Shown here: piece after piece, positions 41,632 through 50,374 of the stretch | Numbering within the stretch: the stretch's first letter is position 1 | Layout of the letters: each line of letters opens with the position of its first letter | Source: HGM04593 sp045631905 | GTDB lineage: Bacteria; Bacteroidota; Bacteroidia; Bacteroidales; Bacteroidaceae | Direction: 5' to 3' | Assembly (NCBI GenBank): GCA_045631905.1 | Contig: JAZQVO010000031.1 | Location: 1 to 64,000, forward strand | Length of the DNA: 64,000 bases | Translations under genes and position numbers: made by a program | Notes under the pieces: model-generated | Told to the model about the DNA's origin: nothing | Seen by the model: the letters and a program-made list of their open reading frames with translations, nothing else | The model's database searches: none

Positions 41632-42678
41632 TTAGGATATCTTTGCCAAGATGGTTTCGGCTACCTTTTCGGGCGGTATGTTCATGCAACGGTAATCACC
41701 GAACATGCAGGGCTTGTTGCCGAAGATTGAGCAGGGACGGCAGTCGAGCGGTAGCTGTATGCAGTTTTCTTCTTTCTGGTTCCAGCCGAGGAACCCTGCG
41801 AGGGGCGACGTCGCTCCCCAAATAGAGATGGCAGGAGTGCCTGCGAGCGATGCCATGTGCATGTTGGCCGAGTCCATGCAAACCATTGCATCGAGGTGGC
41901 TTATCATGCGCAACTCGCCGTTGAAGTTGGTGCGCCCTATGAACGAATGTACGTTCTCGAACTCTTTGCACCAGCTGTTTACAACCTCTTCTTCGGCAGG
42001 GCCGTTTCCAAAGCAGAATATCTCCACCTGTGGCTCTTTTGCCAATATTGCGATGGCTTCGCGCATCTTGCCGGTGGGGTATATCTTCCCTTTGTGAGCG
42101 GCAAAAGGTGCTATGCCTATCCACTTTTTATCTCCTTTTGCGGGGAGTATTCCCGAGAACTCGCTTATGTCGCCTTTTTGGCTACCGAACAGAGATGTAA
42201 ACTCGGGGGTGAAGGGGAACCCTGCGCCCTCGAATACTTCGCGGTAACGCTCAAAGGTGCTTTTGAGCTGTCTCTTAATCTTGCCTTGGGTGAGCTGTTT
42301 TTTCTCTTTTCGACCTTTGTCGATGTATGCAACCTTTGTGCCGGCGAACATGTAGAAGTATGTGCGCAGTATTTTTGTGCGCAGTACGTCGTGCAGGTCA
42401 GCTATGAGGTCGGGTTTGTGCTTGTTGAGCTCTTTGTACAGCTTGTAAAGGCCGGCGACACCCTTGTAATCGTTTAAATTTATCCCGATGAAAAGGAGGT
42501 TTTTCGGGCTGTCTATGAAAAATTGCCCGAACCTTTCACGGCTCACAAATATAAACTTGTCGTCGGGGTATGTTCGAGCAAGCGAGTATAGCAATGGTAT
42601 TGTCATTGCTATATCGCCTACTGCCGAAAAACGTGTTATAATTACTGTGCGCGAAGTGTTATTTTTTGCCTGCACCAT
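41632..42678 (-). CDS. GT9 family glycosyltransferase (heptosyltransferase-like)
   Basis: A 348-residue GT-B enzyme of the ADP-heptose:LPS heptosyltransferase family. Marks: IITRFSAVGDIAMTIPLLYSLA (N-terminal), ADLHDVLRT, GIAPFAAHKGKIYP and the C-terminal donor region AMVCMDSANMHMASLAGTPAISIWG, which is the family's strongest motif. It acts at the cytoplasmic face on lipid A-core. The gene overlaps the DUF4254 gene by 20 bases, a pairing often kept in Bacteroidales, so the two proteins probably serve the same LPS-core step. Confidence 0.9.
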   Translation of the reverse strand: MVQAKNNTSRTVIITRFSAVGDIAMTIPLLYSLARTYPDDKFIFVSRERFGQFFIDSPKNLLFIGINLNDYKGVAGLYKLYKELNKHKPDLIADLHDVLRTKILRTYFYMFAGTKVAYIDKGRKEKKQLTQGKIKRQLKSTFERYREVFEGAGFPFTPEFTSLFGSQKGDISEFSGILPAKGDKKWIGIAPFAAHKGKIYPTGKMREAIAILAKEPQVEIFCFGNGPAEEEVVNSWCKEFENVHSFIGRTNFNGELRMISHLDAMVCMDSANMHMASLAGTPAISIWGATSPLAGFLGWNQKEENCIQLPLDCRPCSIFGNKPCMFGDYRCMNIPPEKVAETILAKIS

Positions 42679-43273
42679 AAAGTACTGGGTTTAGAGCCGG
42701 GTCGTTGTACATCTTCATCTGGCGGTAAACCTTCATGTATTTACGGCCGGCCTCAATGTCGTTGAGTAATTGGCTTATAGATGTGGTCATGTCCTTGTAC
42801 TGCTCCAAGAGAACGTCGAGCTTTGCTTGGCATTTTGCAAGGTGTTCGGCATCAACATCGGTGCGGTTTACCTCTTCCTGCATGTGGTAAATCTTCAACG
42901 AGAGGATAGAGTAGCGGTCTACTGCCCAAGCGGGGCTCTCGGTGTTGATGGTTGCATCGGCTGCGGGTGTTACATCTTTGTAGAGGTCGAGGAAGTAGCT
43001 GTCGATGAGTTCTACAAGGTCGGTACGGTCCTGGTTCGACTTGTCGATGCGACGTTTGAGGGTAAGTGCTTCAACCGGGTCAATCTCGGGGTCGCGTATA
43101 ATGTCCTCGAAGTGCCACTGAACGGTATCTATCCAGCATTTGAGGTATAAGTAGTATTCGATACTCTTTACAGGATATGGGTTGTTGATGGGTGTGTCCA
43201 CATTGTCTGTTTTGTGATAATCCTCAATAGCCCTGTTGAAGATGGGCCAGCTCATTTCTGTGAAATTTTTCAT
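42659..43273 (-). CDS. DUF4254 protein
   Basis: A 204-residue soluble, mostly helical protein of unknown function. Conserved looking parts are FNRAIEDYHKTDNVDTP, NPYPVKSIEYYLYLKCWIDTVQWHFED, and DRYSILSLKIYHMQEE. The ATG at 43273 (MKNFTEMSWP) is chosen; the frame is open further back into the promoter. It has a canonical promoter (43347-43378) and overlaps GT9, so a link to LPS-core assembly is likely from context only. Confidence 0.85.
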   Translation of the reverse strand: MKNFTEMSWPIFNRAIEDYHKTDNVDTPINNPYPVKSIEYYLYLKCWIDTVQWHFEDIIRDPEIDPVEALTLKRRIDKSNQDRTDLVELIDSYFLDLYKDVTPAADATINTESPAWAVDRYSILSLKIYHMQEEVNRTDVDAEHLAKCQAKLDVLLEQYKDMTTSISQLLNDIEAGRKYMKVYRQMKMYNDPALNPVLYGAGKK

Positions 43274-43346
43274 AACTAATATATTTAAATATCTATAATA
43301 GAGTTCGGTGCGAGTGTAATACACCCATTATACCTGATATTACAGG

Positions 43347-43378
43347 CAAAACTAACGAAAGTTTGCGATATAGACAAA
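43347..43378 (-). promoter_or_regulatory. Promoter of DUF4254-GT9
   Basis: Minus-strand TTTG (43375-43378), 20 bases, TAGTTTTG (43347-43354): full consensus. It is divergent from the pdxB promoter; the rest of the 262-base gap is AT-rich and holds two TATATTTG boxes for the plus strand. Confidence 0.75.
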
Positions 43379-43487
43379 CTTTATTGGAAACTATTTATAT
43401 TTATATAATATAGGATTCGGTCTTTCACTATATTTGGATAATATAGGATACGGCTCGGAATAATAAATTCAAATAAATTTGATTTCT

Positions 43488-43513
43488 TCTTCGCTCGCCT
43501 TTCACTATATTTG
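43488..43513 (+). promoter_or_regulatory. pdxB promoter, member of a repeated promoter motif
   Basis: TCTTCGCTCG...TTTCACTATATTTG with -7 box TATATTTG (43506-43513), 22 bases before the pdxB ATG. A second CTTTCACTATATTTG lies at 43422-43436. The same wording recurs before the divIC-like gene at 54606 and 54691. Confidence 0.55.
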
Positions 43514-43535
43514 TAAAGTTTAATACTTGTAGATT

Positions 43536-44588
43536 ATGAAAATAGTAGTAGATGAGAAAATACCGTATATAAAAGATGCTCTTGTAGCTATGGGGCACGA
43601 TGTTGTGGAGTTGCCGGGTGTGGCTATATCGCGCACCGACCTGCTCGATGCCGAGGCGCTCTTTGTGCGCACGCGCACGTGTTGCGATGCTCGTTTGCTC
43701 CAAGGTACGCGGGTGCGTTTCATCGGGACGGCTACAATAGGGTACGACCACATAGATGCCGAATATTGTGCATCGGCAGGTATCTGCTGGACAAACGCTG
43801 CCGGTTGTAATGCCGATGCCGTGTTGCAGTATGTGCAGTCGGTTGTTTGCGAGTGGGCACGGGATAACGGACGCTCGTTGCAGGGGCTTGTCATGGGTGT
43901 TGTGGGTGTAGGCGAGATTGGTTCGAGGGTTGCACGTTGGGCCTCCTCGGTGGGTATGCGCACTCTGCTTAACGACCCCCCGCGTGAGTCTGCCGGTGAG
44001 GAGGGGTTTGTGTCGCTCTCCACTATTGCAACCTCTTGCGATATTATAACTTTTCACCCTACATTGAGCAAAGAGGGTGCTTCCCCGAGCTATCACCTTG
44101 CCGGTGCGGAGTTTTTTGCCTCTATGAAGCAGTGTTCTCTCTTTATAAATGCCTCGCGAGGTGCGGTGGTCGATAATGTGGCCTTGTTGTCGCACATGGA
44201 GCATAACCCCTCTCTTGCCGTTGCGCTCGACGTGTGGGAGGGCGAACCCGATATAAATCTTTCCTTATTAAATAAGGTATATATTGCAACGCCTCACATC
44301 GCGGGTTATTCGGCCGAGGGTAAGATTAATGCCACGCGGATAGTGCTATCAAAATTTGCAGGGTTTTTTGGTTGCGAGAATCTTGTGCCCCGTCTTTCGC
44401 TACCTTCGCCTGCAAGTCCTGTGGTCGAAGCCTGCGCCATGCAAGATGCTTTTTTGAAGATTTACTCCCCTTCTACCGACTCGCGTGCATTGAAAGGGGC
44501 ACCACAAAAGTTCGAAGAGCTGAGAAATAACTATAATTTGCGTCGTGAACCCTCGGCCTTTGATATAAAAATATTGCAAAAAAGGTAA
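43536..44588 (+). CDS. pdxB: 4-phosphoerythronate dehydrogenase
   Basis: A 350-residue D-2-hydroxyacid dehydrogenase of the PdxB type, the second step of pyridoxal-phosphate synthesis (oxidation of 4-phospho-D-erythronate). The start KIVVDEKIPYIKDAL and ISRTDLLDAEALFVRTRT are typical of PdxB. The NAD site is GVVGVGEIGSRVARWA, and the catalytic residues lie in NASRGAVVDN (Arg), DVWEGEPDI (Glu) and ATPHIAGYS (His). GTATIGYDHID also matches. The C-terminal 60 residues fit the PdxB dimerisation part. It is a single gene with its own promoter, ahead of acpP. Confidence 0.92.
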   Translation: MKIVVDEKIPYIKDALVAMGHDVVELPGVAISRTDLLDAEALFVRTRTCCDARLLQGTRVRFIGTATIGYDHIDAEYCASAGICWTNAAGCNADAVLQYVQSVVCEWARDNGRSLQGLVMGVVGVGEIGSRVARWASSVGMRTLLNDPPRESAGEEGFVSLSTIATSCDIITFHPTLSKEGASPSYHLAGAEFFASMKQCSLFINASRGAVVDNVALLSHMEHNPSLAVALDVWEGEPDINLSLLNKVYIATPHIAGYSAEGKINATRIVLSKFAGFFGCENLVPRLSLPSPASPVVEACAMQDAFLKIYSPSTDSRALKGAPQKFEELRNNYNLRREPSAFDIKILQKR

Positions 44589-44665
44589 AAAAACTCTCCT
44601 TTTTGTATACTTTTTGCACAAAAAAGAGAAAATGTGCAATAAAAAGGCAAAAAAAAGAGATGTTT

Positions 44666-44697
44666 CTTGGAGTTTCATTATTTTTATCATATTTTTG
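44666..44697 (+). promoter_or_regulatory. Promoter of acpP-fabF-rnc
   Basis: CTTG (44666-44669), 20 bases, TATTTTTG (44690-44697), 37 bases before the acpP ATG. Confidence 0.65.
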
Positions 44698-44734
44698 TGG
44701 CGAAATAATTTACAATTTTCAAAAAATTACAACT

Positions 44735-44977
44735 ATGTCAGAAATTGAAGCAAGAGTAAAAGAAATTATTGTAGAGAAATTTGGTGTTTCAGAGTCAGAG
44801 GTTACTCCTGAGGCTAACTTTACAAACGATTTGAGCGCCGACTCACTAGATAGAGTAGAGCTTATTATGGAGATTGAGGACGAGTTTGGTATCTCTATCC
44901 CCGAAGAAGAGGCTGAGAAAATAGCAACAGTAGGTGATGCTATTAAGTATGTAGAGGAGAAGGCTGCCGAGAAATAA
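44735..44977 (+). CDS. acpP: Acyl carrier protein
   Basis: An 80-residue acidic four-helix protein that carries fatty-acyl chains on a phosphopantetheine arm. The attachment site is NDLSADSLDRVELIM with the serine in DSL. It begins MSEIEARVKEIIVEKFGV; the frame is open 44 codons upstream, but the family start and the promoter at 44666 fix the ATG at 44735. fabF follows after 27 bases, the standard order. Confidence 0.97.
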   Translation: MSEIEARVKEIIVEKFGVSESEVTPEANFTNDLSADSLDRVELIMEIEDEFGISIPEEEAEKIATVGDAIKYVEEKAAEK

Positions 44978-45004
44978 TGCCTTTCTCTTCCTAACAATTC
45001 TATA

Positions 45005-46267
45005 ATGAAACTTAGAAGAGTTGTTGTAACAGGTCTTGGTACCGTTTCACCGTTGGGTAATAACGTTTCTCAGGTTTGGGAAAACGCAATCAATGGGGTA
45101 AGTGGTGCGGGGCCTATTACTCATTTTGATACCTATCTGTTCAAAACACAGTTTGCGTGCGAAGTAAAGAACTTCGACGCGACACAGGTGATGGAGCGTC
45201 GCGAGCTACGCAAAGTAGACAACGTTACCATTTACGGTGTCGCTTCGGCTGTTGAGGCTATCGCAGACAGTGCTTTGGATTTTGAGAAAGTCGATTGCAA
45301 CCGTGTGGGAGTAATCTTTGGAGAGGGTATAGGTGGTATAGGTGCTTTGGAAGACGAGATAAAGGCCTACACACTGAATCAAGAGGGCGGTCCCCGTTTC
45401 TCTCCCTTCCTCGTAACAAAGATGATCTCCGACATGACTGCCGGTATTATTTCTATCAGATATGGTCTTAAAGGTCCCAACTACGTGACAACATCGGCAT
45501 GCGCATCTTCGTCGAACGCTCTTATAGACGCTTGCGACCAGATACGCCTGAACAGAGCCGATGTGATTCTTGCCGGTGGTACCGAGGCCCCTATCTGCCC
45601 CACGGGTGTGGGTGCTTTCAATGCCATGCACGCCCTGTCTACCCGCAACGAAGATGCGACAGGTGCATCTCGTCCTTTCAGCAAGAGCCGTGACGGCTTT
45701 GTTATGGCCGAGGGTGCTGCTTGTCTTGTGCTCGAGGAGTATGAGCATGCTGTTGCACGCGGTGCAAAAATATATGCCGAGATTGTGGGTTCCGGCCTTA
45801 CAGCCGACGCTTATCACATCACAGCTCCCCACCCCGAGGGTGACGGCGCGATGCGTGTGATGCGTAACGCATTGATGGAGGGTGGTTTGTCTCCCGAAGA
45901 TGTCGATTATATAAATGTACACGGAACATCGACCTATGCAGGTGATATTGCCGAGGTGAAAGCTATAAAAACATTGTTCGGAGAGCATGCATACAAACTC
46001 AATATAAGCTCTACAAAATCCATGACAGGTCACCTTCTTGGTGCGGCAGGTGCTATGGAGGCTCTGCTCACTGTTATGGCAATTAAAGAGGGCATAGTTC
46101 CTCCCACGATAAATCACGAAGATGGTGACGAGGACCCCGAGATCGATTATGCATTGAACTTTACCTTCAATAAAGCTCAGAAAAGAGATATTAAAGTAGC
46201 CATCTCCAATACATTTGGCTTTGGTGGACATAATGCATCAATAGCATTTAAGAAAGTTGAAGGCTAA
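45005..46267 (+). CDS. fabF: Beta-ketoacyl-ACP synthase II
   Basis: A 420-residue condensing enzyme of fatty-acid elongation. It starts RRVVVTGLGTVSPLGN. The active-site cysteine is in TTSACASSSNALIDA, the two histidines in NVHGTSTYAGD and STKSMTGHLLGAAG, and the C-terminal FGFGGHNASIAF is present. Length and all catalytic residues are normal. Transcribed with acpP; its last codons contain the start of rnc. Confidence 0.97.
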   Translation: MKLRRVVVTGLGTVSPLGNNVSQVWENAINGVSGAGPITHFDTYLFKTQFACEVKNFDATQVMERRELRKVDNVTIYGVASAVEAIADSALDFEKVDCNRVGVIFGEGIGGIGALEDEIKAYTLNQEGGPRFSPFLVTKMISDMTAGIISIRYGLKGPNYVTTSACASSSNALIDACDQIRLNRADVILAGGTEAPICPTGVGAFNAMHALSTRNEDATGASRPFSKSRDGFVMAEGAACLVLEEYEHAVARGAKIYAEIVGSGLTADAYHITAPHPEGDGAMRVMRNALMEGGLSPEDVDYINVHGTSTYAGDIAEVKAIKTLFGEHAYKLNISSTKSMTGHLLGAAGAMEALLTVMAIKEGIVPPTINHEDGDEDPEIDYALNFTFNKAQKRDIKVAISNTFGFGGHNASIAFKKVEG

Positions 46268-46988
46268 AAGATTTTTAAAGAGAATCGTAGATAAGATAAG
46301 GCTCCTGTCTCGCAAAGACAGGGAGTCTTATCTTTTATTGTATTCTATATTGGGCTTTGTCCCCGGTAGCCTGAAACCCTATCAAATGGCTATGACGCAC
46401 AGCTCGCAGGCTCCCGGTGCGCGTAAGCTTGGGTGTAACGAGAGGTTGGAATTTCTTGGCGATGCGGTTCTCAGCTCCGTAACGGCCGATTTTCTCTATT
46501 CTAATTTCCGTAAGGAGCGCGAAGGTTTCTTGTCTAAGTCGCGCAGTAATCTTGTTTGTCGCGAAAGGCTCAACGAGCTTGCGTTAGAGATTGGGCTCGA
46601 CAGGTTTGTGCATGCGTGTGGTGCCGAGGATCACCACAATAACTATATATATGGCAATGCTCTAGAAGCGCTTATAGGAGCCATATACATTGATAAAGGC
46701 TATAAACAGTGCCGTGAGTTTTTGATAAACAAGGTCTTTGCCCGCCTCGAAAATTTAGATGCCGTGCTCCGTAGCGACAACAACTTTAAAAGTCGTCTCT
46801 TGGAGTGGGCACAGAAGAGGCATAAGAACGTGGCTTTTCGTCTGGTGAGCGAGGAGTTGCGCAAGGACGGCACCTTCTTTGTTACCGAGGTCCTTGTCGA
46901 CGATGAGCCTTGTGGCAAGGGCGAGGGTTTTTCAAAGCGTGAGAGCCAGCAGAATGCGGCTCGTGAGGCTCTTGCTATGCTTGCTTGA
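46257..46988 (+). CDS. rnc: Ribonuclease III
   Basis: A 243-residue double-strand RNA endonuclease. The RNase III signature is NERLEFLGDAVLSSV with the metal-binding Glu/Asp, the second acidic site is ALEALIGAIYIDKGY, and the double-strand RNA-binding domain is at about 172-240 (FKSRLLEWAQKRHKN, GKGEGFSKRESQQNAAREAL). No ATG lies near the N-terminus; the frame begins with TTG at 46257, 11 bases inside fabF, giving MKAKRFLKRIVDKIRLL, which fits Bacteroidales homologues. It ends one base before folB on the other strand. Confidence 0.93.
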   Translation: MKAKRFLKRIVDKIRLLSRKDRESYLLLYSILGFVPGSLKPYQMAMTHSSQAPGARKLGCNERLEFLGDAVLSSVTADFLYSNFRKEREGFLSKSRSNLVCRERLNELALEIGLDRFVHACGAEDHHNNYIYGNALEALIGAIYIDKGYKQCREFLINKVFARLENLDAVLRSDNNFKSRLLEWAQKRHKNVAFRLVSEELRKDGTFFVTEVLVDDEPCGKGEGFSKRESQQNAAREALAMLA

Positions 46989-46989
46989 T

Positions 46990-47358
46990 TTACCTTTCGG
47001 CCTCTATTGTAACCGAGGCTTGCAGTCTGTCGCCACCCATCGGTGGTGTATCTTTTGTAACTCTTATCTTTATTCTCTCTACTATTGCGTGCTGTTTGAA
47101 TATGCTTTCAGAGATTCGTGTGGCAACATGTTCGAGTAGTTGCGATGGGGTTCTCATCTCATCCTTTATAATATCGTAGATGTCGGCATAGCTTACCGTC
47201 CCGGCAATATCATCGCTATGGGCGCAACTATGGTCGCTTATCAGCATGTCGATATCGATGGTAAACCATGCTCCCACCTCTCTCTCTTGTTTCAAGACAC
47301 CATGAAAGGCATACAGGTGTATGTCGCGCAACTCTATATTGTAACTCGTTATTTTCAT
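46990..47358 (-). CDS. folB: Dihydroneopterin aldolase
   Basis: A 122-residue enzyme of folate synthesis. The start IELRDIHLYAFHGVLKQERE is the family signature with the catalytic Tyr, and SYADIYDIIKDEM, LLEHVATRISESI and RIKIRVTKDTPPMGGD complete it. It is a single gene, convergent with rnc with only one base between stop codons. Confidence 0.93.
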   Translation of the reverse strand: MKITSYNIELRDIHLYAFHGVLKQEREVGAWFTIDIDMLISDHSCAHSDDIAGTVSYADIYDIIKDEMRTPSQLLEHVATRISESIFKQHAIVERIKIRVTKDTPPMGGDRLQASVTIEAER

Positions 47359-47376
47359 CTTTAAATACTTTTAAAC

Positions 47377-47412
47377 AAAGAGCCTGTCTGACAACTTTCG
47401 GACAGGCTCTTT
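47377..47412 (-). terminator. Terminator of nrdJ
   Basis: 12-bp stem AAAGAGCCTGTC/GACAGGCTCTTT, 12-base loop, T-rich continuation on the minus strand, 33 bases after the nrdJ stop codon and 19 bases before the folB start. Confidence 0.75.
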
Positions 47413-47444
47413 GGGAATCTATATAGTGTATAATAAAGTTTGCA

Positions 47445-49973
47445 TTAACCACATTTAGAGTAACCGCATGTGGGGCAGTGCAGGCAACCCTCTTCGAATA
47501 TGAGCTGGCTCTTGCAGTTGGGGCACATCTCGGCCGATTGTGCGCCGTCTTTAATGTAGCGTTTGAGTGCTCTCTCTACACCGTTCTTCCATGTGTTGAT
47601 ATTGTCGGAACCAAGTTGGAGCGATGATATGAGCTTTATAACCTGCTCGATGGGCATTTTATAGCGCAATACTCCCGATATGAGCTTGGCATAGTTCCAA
47701 AACTCGGGGTTGAATCGTTCGGAAAGTCCCTCGATGGTTGTCTTGTAGCCGATCTTGTTCTCAAATTGGAAGTCGTAGCGTTTGCTGCCATCTTCGTTTA
47801 TGTGCTTGATGATGATGCCGTGTGTTACGTTTTTGGGCAAGGGGATACCATCTTCATCATCTTGCTGACCGGTAAAAATCTCATAGGGCTCGCCGTGTAG
47901 CAGTCCGATGAAAGCAACCCACTTTTCTTTGTTATTCTGGAAGCGTACAACGTCGGCCTCCAAAATTGTGGGGCGCACCTCGGTGATAGTGGGTTTCATC
48001 TCATCGGCCTTGTTCTCCTTTTTGCTGTCGGTCGATACAAGCACGCCGGCGCGTGAGCCGTCACGGTACACGGTGCAACCTTTGCAACCACACTTCCACG
48101 CAGTTATGTATAGCTCGTTTACAAGTTTCTCATCGACGTTGTTGGGGAGGTTGATGGTTACGCTTATTGAGTGGTCTACCCACTTTTGTATGCGTCCCTG
48201 CATCTCAACCTTTGCAACCCAGTCGATGTCGTTCGATGTAGCCTTTTCGTAGGGTGAGCGTGCCACGATGTTGTCTATCTCTACCTGTGAGTAGCGTTTG
48301 TTCGTGTCTATGCCGTTCTTTTTCATCCACTCGACGAACTTGTGGTGGTACACGATATACTCTTCGAATGTGTCGCCATTCTCGTCGGTAAAATCAACAT
48401 GAACCTCCGGGTCGTTGGGGTTTACTTTGCGACGGCGTTTGTACACGGGCATGAACACGGGTTCTATGCCCGATGTGGTTTGTGTCATTATGCTGACCGT
48501 TCCTGTGGGGGCTATGGTGAGGCAGGCGATATTGCGGCGGCCATACTTCTTCATATCTTCGTAAAGCTGAGGATCGGCCTCGCGCAAACGGTTGATGAAG
48601 GGGTTGTTCTCCTCGCGTTTGTAGTCGAAAATCTCGAAGGCTCCGCGCTCTTTTGCCATGTTTACCGACGAACCGTATGCGGCAAGGGCTACTAGTTTGT
48701 GCACCTCAACAGAGAAGTCTATCGCCTCGGGGCTGCCATATCGCATGCCCATGGCTGCGAGCATGTCGCCCTCGGCTGTTATTCCCACACCTGTGCGACG
48801 GCCCATACTGCTCTTGCGGTAAATCTTCTGCCATAGTTTTCTCTCGGCCTCTTTAACCTCCTCGCTTTCGGGGTCGCTCTCAATCTTGGCCTGTATAGCC
48901 TCAATCTTCTCGAGCTCAAGGTCTATTATGTCGTCCATCATGCGTATTGCTTTGCGTGTGTGCTCGCGCAAAAGCTCGAAGTTGAACTTTGCCTCGGGTG
49001 TAAAGGGGTTCTCTACGTATGAGTAGAGGTTGATGGCTATCAGTCGGCACGAGTCGTAGGGGCAGAGGGGTATCTCGCCACAAGGGTTTGTAGATACTGT
49101 TTTAAAACCGAGGTCGGCATAACAGTCGGGTATCGACTCTCTCTCTATGGTATCCCAGAATAGTACTCCGGGCTCTGCCGACTTCCAGGCGTTGTGGATA
49201 ATCTTCTTCCAGATGTTTGTGGCGCTTACCTCTTTTGTGTAAATTGGGCTGTCCGAGTCTATGGGGTATTTCTGCATGTAAGGCGTGTTATTGGTAACAG
49301 CCTCCATGAAGGCGTCGTCTATCTTTACCGATACATTTGCACCTGTAACCTTGCCTTCGGTCATCTTTGCGTCGATGAAGGACTCTGCATCGGGGTGCTT
49401 AATAGACACGCTGAGCATGAGTGCACCGCGACGACCGTCCTGAGCTACCTCGCGTGTTGAGTTTGAGTAACGCTCCATGAAGGGTACGAGGCCTGTCGAT
49501 GTGAGTGCCGAGTTTTTTACGGGAGAGCCCTTGGGGCGAATGTGTGAAAGGTCGTGTCCTACACCGCCACGACGTTTCATTAGCTGTACCTGCTCTTCGT
49601 CGATGCGTATGATACCTCCGTAAGAGTCGGCTTTTCCGTCGATGCCTATAACAAAGCAGTTTGAAAGAGAGGCTATCTGAAAATCGTTTCCGATACCGGT
49701 CATGGGGCTACCCGAGGGTACGATGTACTTAAAGTGGTCGAGAAGGTCGTAAATCTCCTGAGCCGACATGGGGTTTTGGTATCTTGCCTCTATGCGTGCA
49801 ATCTCATTAGCTATGCGCCAGTGCATCTCTTCTGGCGACTTTTCATAGATGGTGCCGAATGAATCTTTCACGGCATACTTGTTTACCCAAACTCTTGCTG
49901 CGAGTTCGTCGCCGTTAAAGTATTCGAGTGAAGCTTTGAATGCTTCGTCGTAGGTGTAGGTTTGCTTTTCCAC
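47445..49973 (-). CDS. nrdJ: Adenosylcobalamin-dependent ribonucleotide reductase (class II)
   Basis: An 842-residue enzyme reducing ribonucleotides to deoxyribonucleotides with B12. Marks: SLSNCFVIGIDG (active cysteine region), STNPCGEIPLCPYDSCRL, TIAPTGTVSIM, TAWKCGCKGCTVYRDGSRAG, and a C-terminal zinc ribbon CPNCKSQLIFEEGCLHCPTCG that renews the active-site thiols. No partner radical subunit is present, as expected for class II. The start codon is GTG (49973). The canonical promoter at 50029-50060 leaves a leader of about 50 bases, too short for a cobalamin riboswitch. Confidence 0.95.
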   Translation of the reverse strand: MEKQTYTYDEAFKASLEYFNGDELAARVWVNKYAVKDSFGTIYEKSPEEMHWRIANEIARIEARYQNPMSAQEIYDLLDHFKYIVPSGSPMTGIGNDFQIASLSNCFVIGIDGKADSYGGIIRIDEEQVQLMKRRGGVGHDLSHIRPKGSPVKNSALTSTGLVPFMERYSNSTREVAQDGRRGALMLSVSIKHPDAESFIDAKMTEGKVTGANVSVKIDDAFMEAVTNNTPYMQKYPIDSDSPIYTKEVSATNIWKKIIHNAWKSAEPGVLFWDTIERESIPDCYADLGFKTVSTNPCGEIPLCPYDSCRLIAINLYSYVENPFTPEAKFNFELLREHTRKAIRMMDDIIDLELEKIEAIQAKIESDPESEEVKEAERKLWQKIYRKSSMGRRTGVGITAEGDMLAAMGMRYGSPEAIDFSVEVHKLVALAAYGSSVNMAKERGAFEIFDYKREENNPFINRLREADPQLYEDMKKYGRRNIACLTIAPTGTVSIMTQTTSGIEPVFMPVYKRRRKVNPNDPEVHVDFTDENGDTFEEYIVYHHKFVEWMKKNGIDTNKRYSQVEIDNIVARSPYEKATSNDIDWVAKVEMQGRIQKWVDHSISVTINLPNNVDEKLVNELYITAWKCGCKGCTVYRDGSRAGVLVSTDSKKENKADEMKPTITEVRPTILEADVVRFQNNKEKWVAFIGLLHGEPYEIFTGQQDDEDGIPLPKNVTHGIIIKHINEDGSKRYDFQFENKIGYKTTIEGLSERFNPEFWNYAKLISGVLRYKMPIEQVIKLISSLQLGSDNINTWKNGVERALKRYIKDGAQSAEMCPNCKSQLIFEEGCLHCPTCGYSKCG

Positions 49974-50028
49974 TGTGGTTGGTTATTATGTTTTTGTTAA
50001 TTAATAGGCTCTTTCAAATTTGCAAGCA

Positions 50029-50060
50029 CAAATTTAATTAGCATTTATTTAATAACCAAA
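50029..50060 (-). promoter_or_regulatory. nrdJ promoter
   Basis: Minus-strand TTTG (50057-50060), 20 bases, TAAATTTG (50029-50036): full consensus. Confidence 0.75.
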
Positions 50061-50075
50061 TAATTTTATTTTTAG

Positions 50076-50167
50076 TTTTCAACAGGTTGCATAGTTTTCC
50101 AAAAATATTTTTAACATGTTGATTATCAGCGGTTGTTTTTCTAAAAAGCTTGGAAAAGTTTTCCAAA
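50076..50167. other. AT-rich cluster of DnaA-box-like words next to dnaA
   Basis: TTTTCAACA (50076), TTTTCCAAA (50095 and 50159) and the perfect inverted repeat TTGGAAAA-G-TTTTCCAA (50150-50166) resemble the TTTTCCACA/TTATCCACA box, though none matches exactly. They lie in the 401-base gap between nrdJ and dnaA, which otherwise holds only the nrdJ promoter and the dnaA terminator. An origin or a DnaA-controlled site is possible. Confidence 0.3.
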
Positions 50168-50308
50168 ATGAGAATTTTATATTTGTTTTGTCGCTTTTTC
50201 GTTGTTCGTAAAGTTGAAGCCTGTGATGTCGTTGCTTGTTTTTGTTTTGTGCCGGTGCATGAACGTCTGTTCTCTTTTATGAACCGCTTTGTTGGTACGA
50301 GTAGCTAC

Positions 50309-50346
50309 AAAAAAATCCGCAACCGAAAAGGGTTGCGGATTTTTTT
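50309..50346 (-). terminator. dnaA terminator
   Basis: ATCCGCAACC/GGTTGCGGAT stem with A6 and T6 extension, six-base loop, 29 bases after the dnaA stop codon. A classical intrinsic terminator, active in both directions. Confidence 0.85.
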
Positions 50347-50374
50347 ATCGTAAAGTTGTCCGTTTTTATGCACT

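Noticed and set aside
49974..50060. Cobalamin riboswitch before the B12-dependent reductase
   Set aside because: The promoter leaves only about 50 bases of leader and no B12-box-like conserved word is visible.
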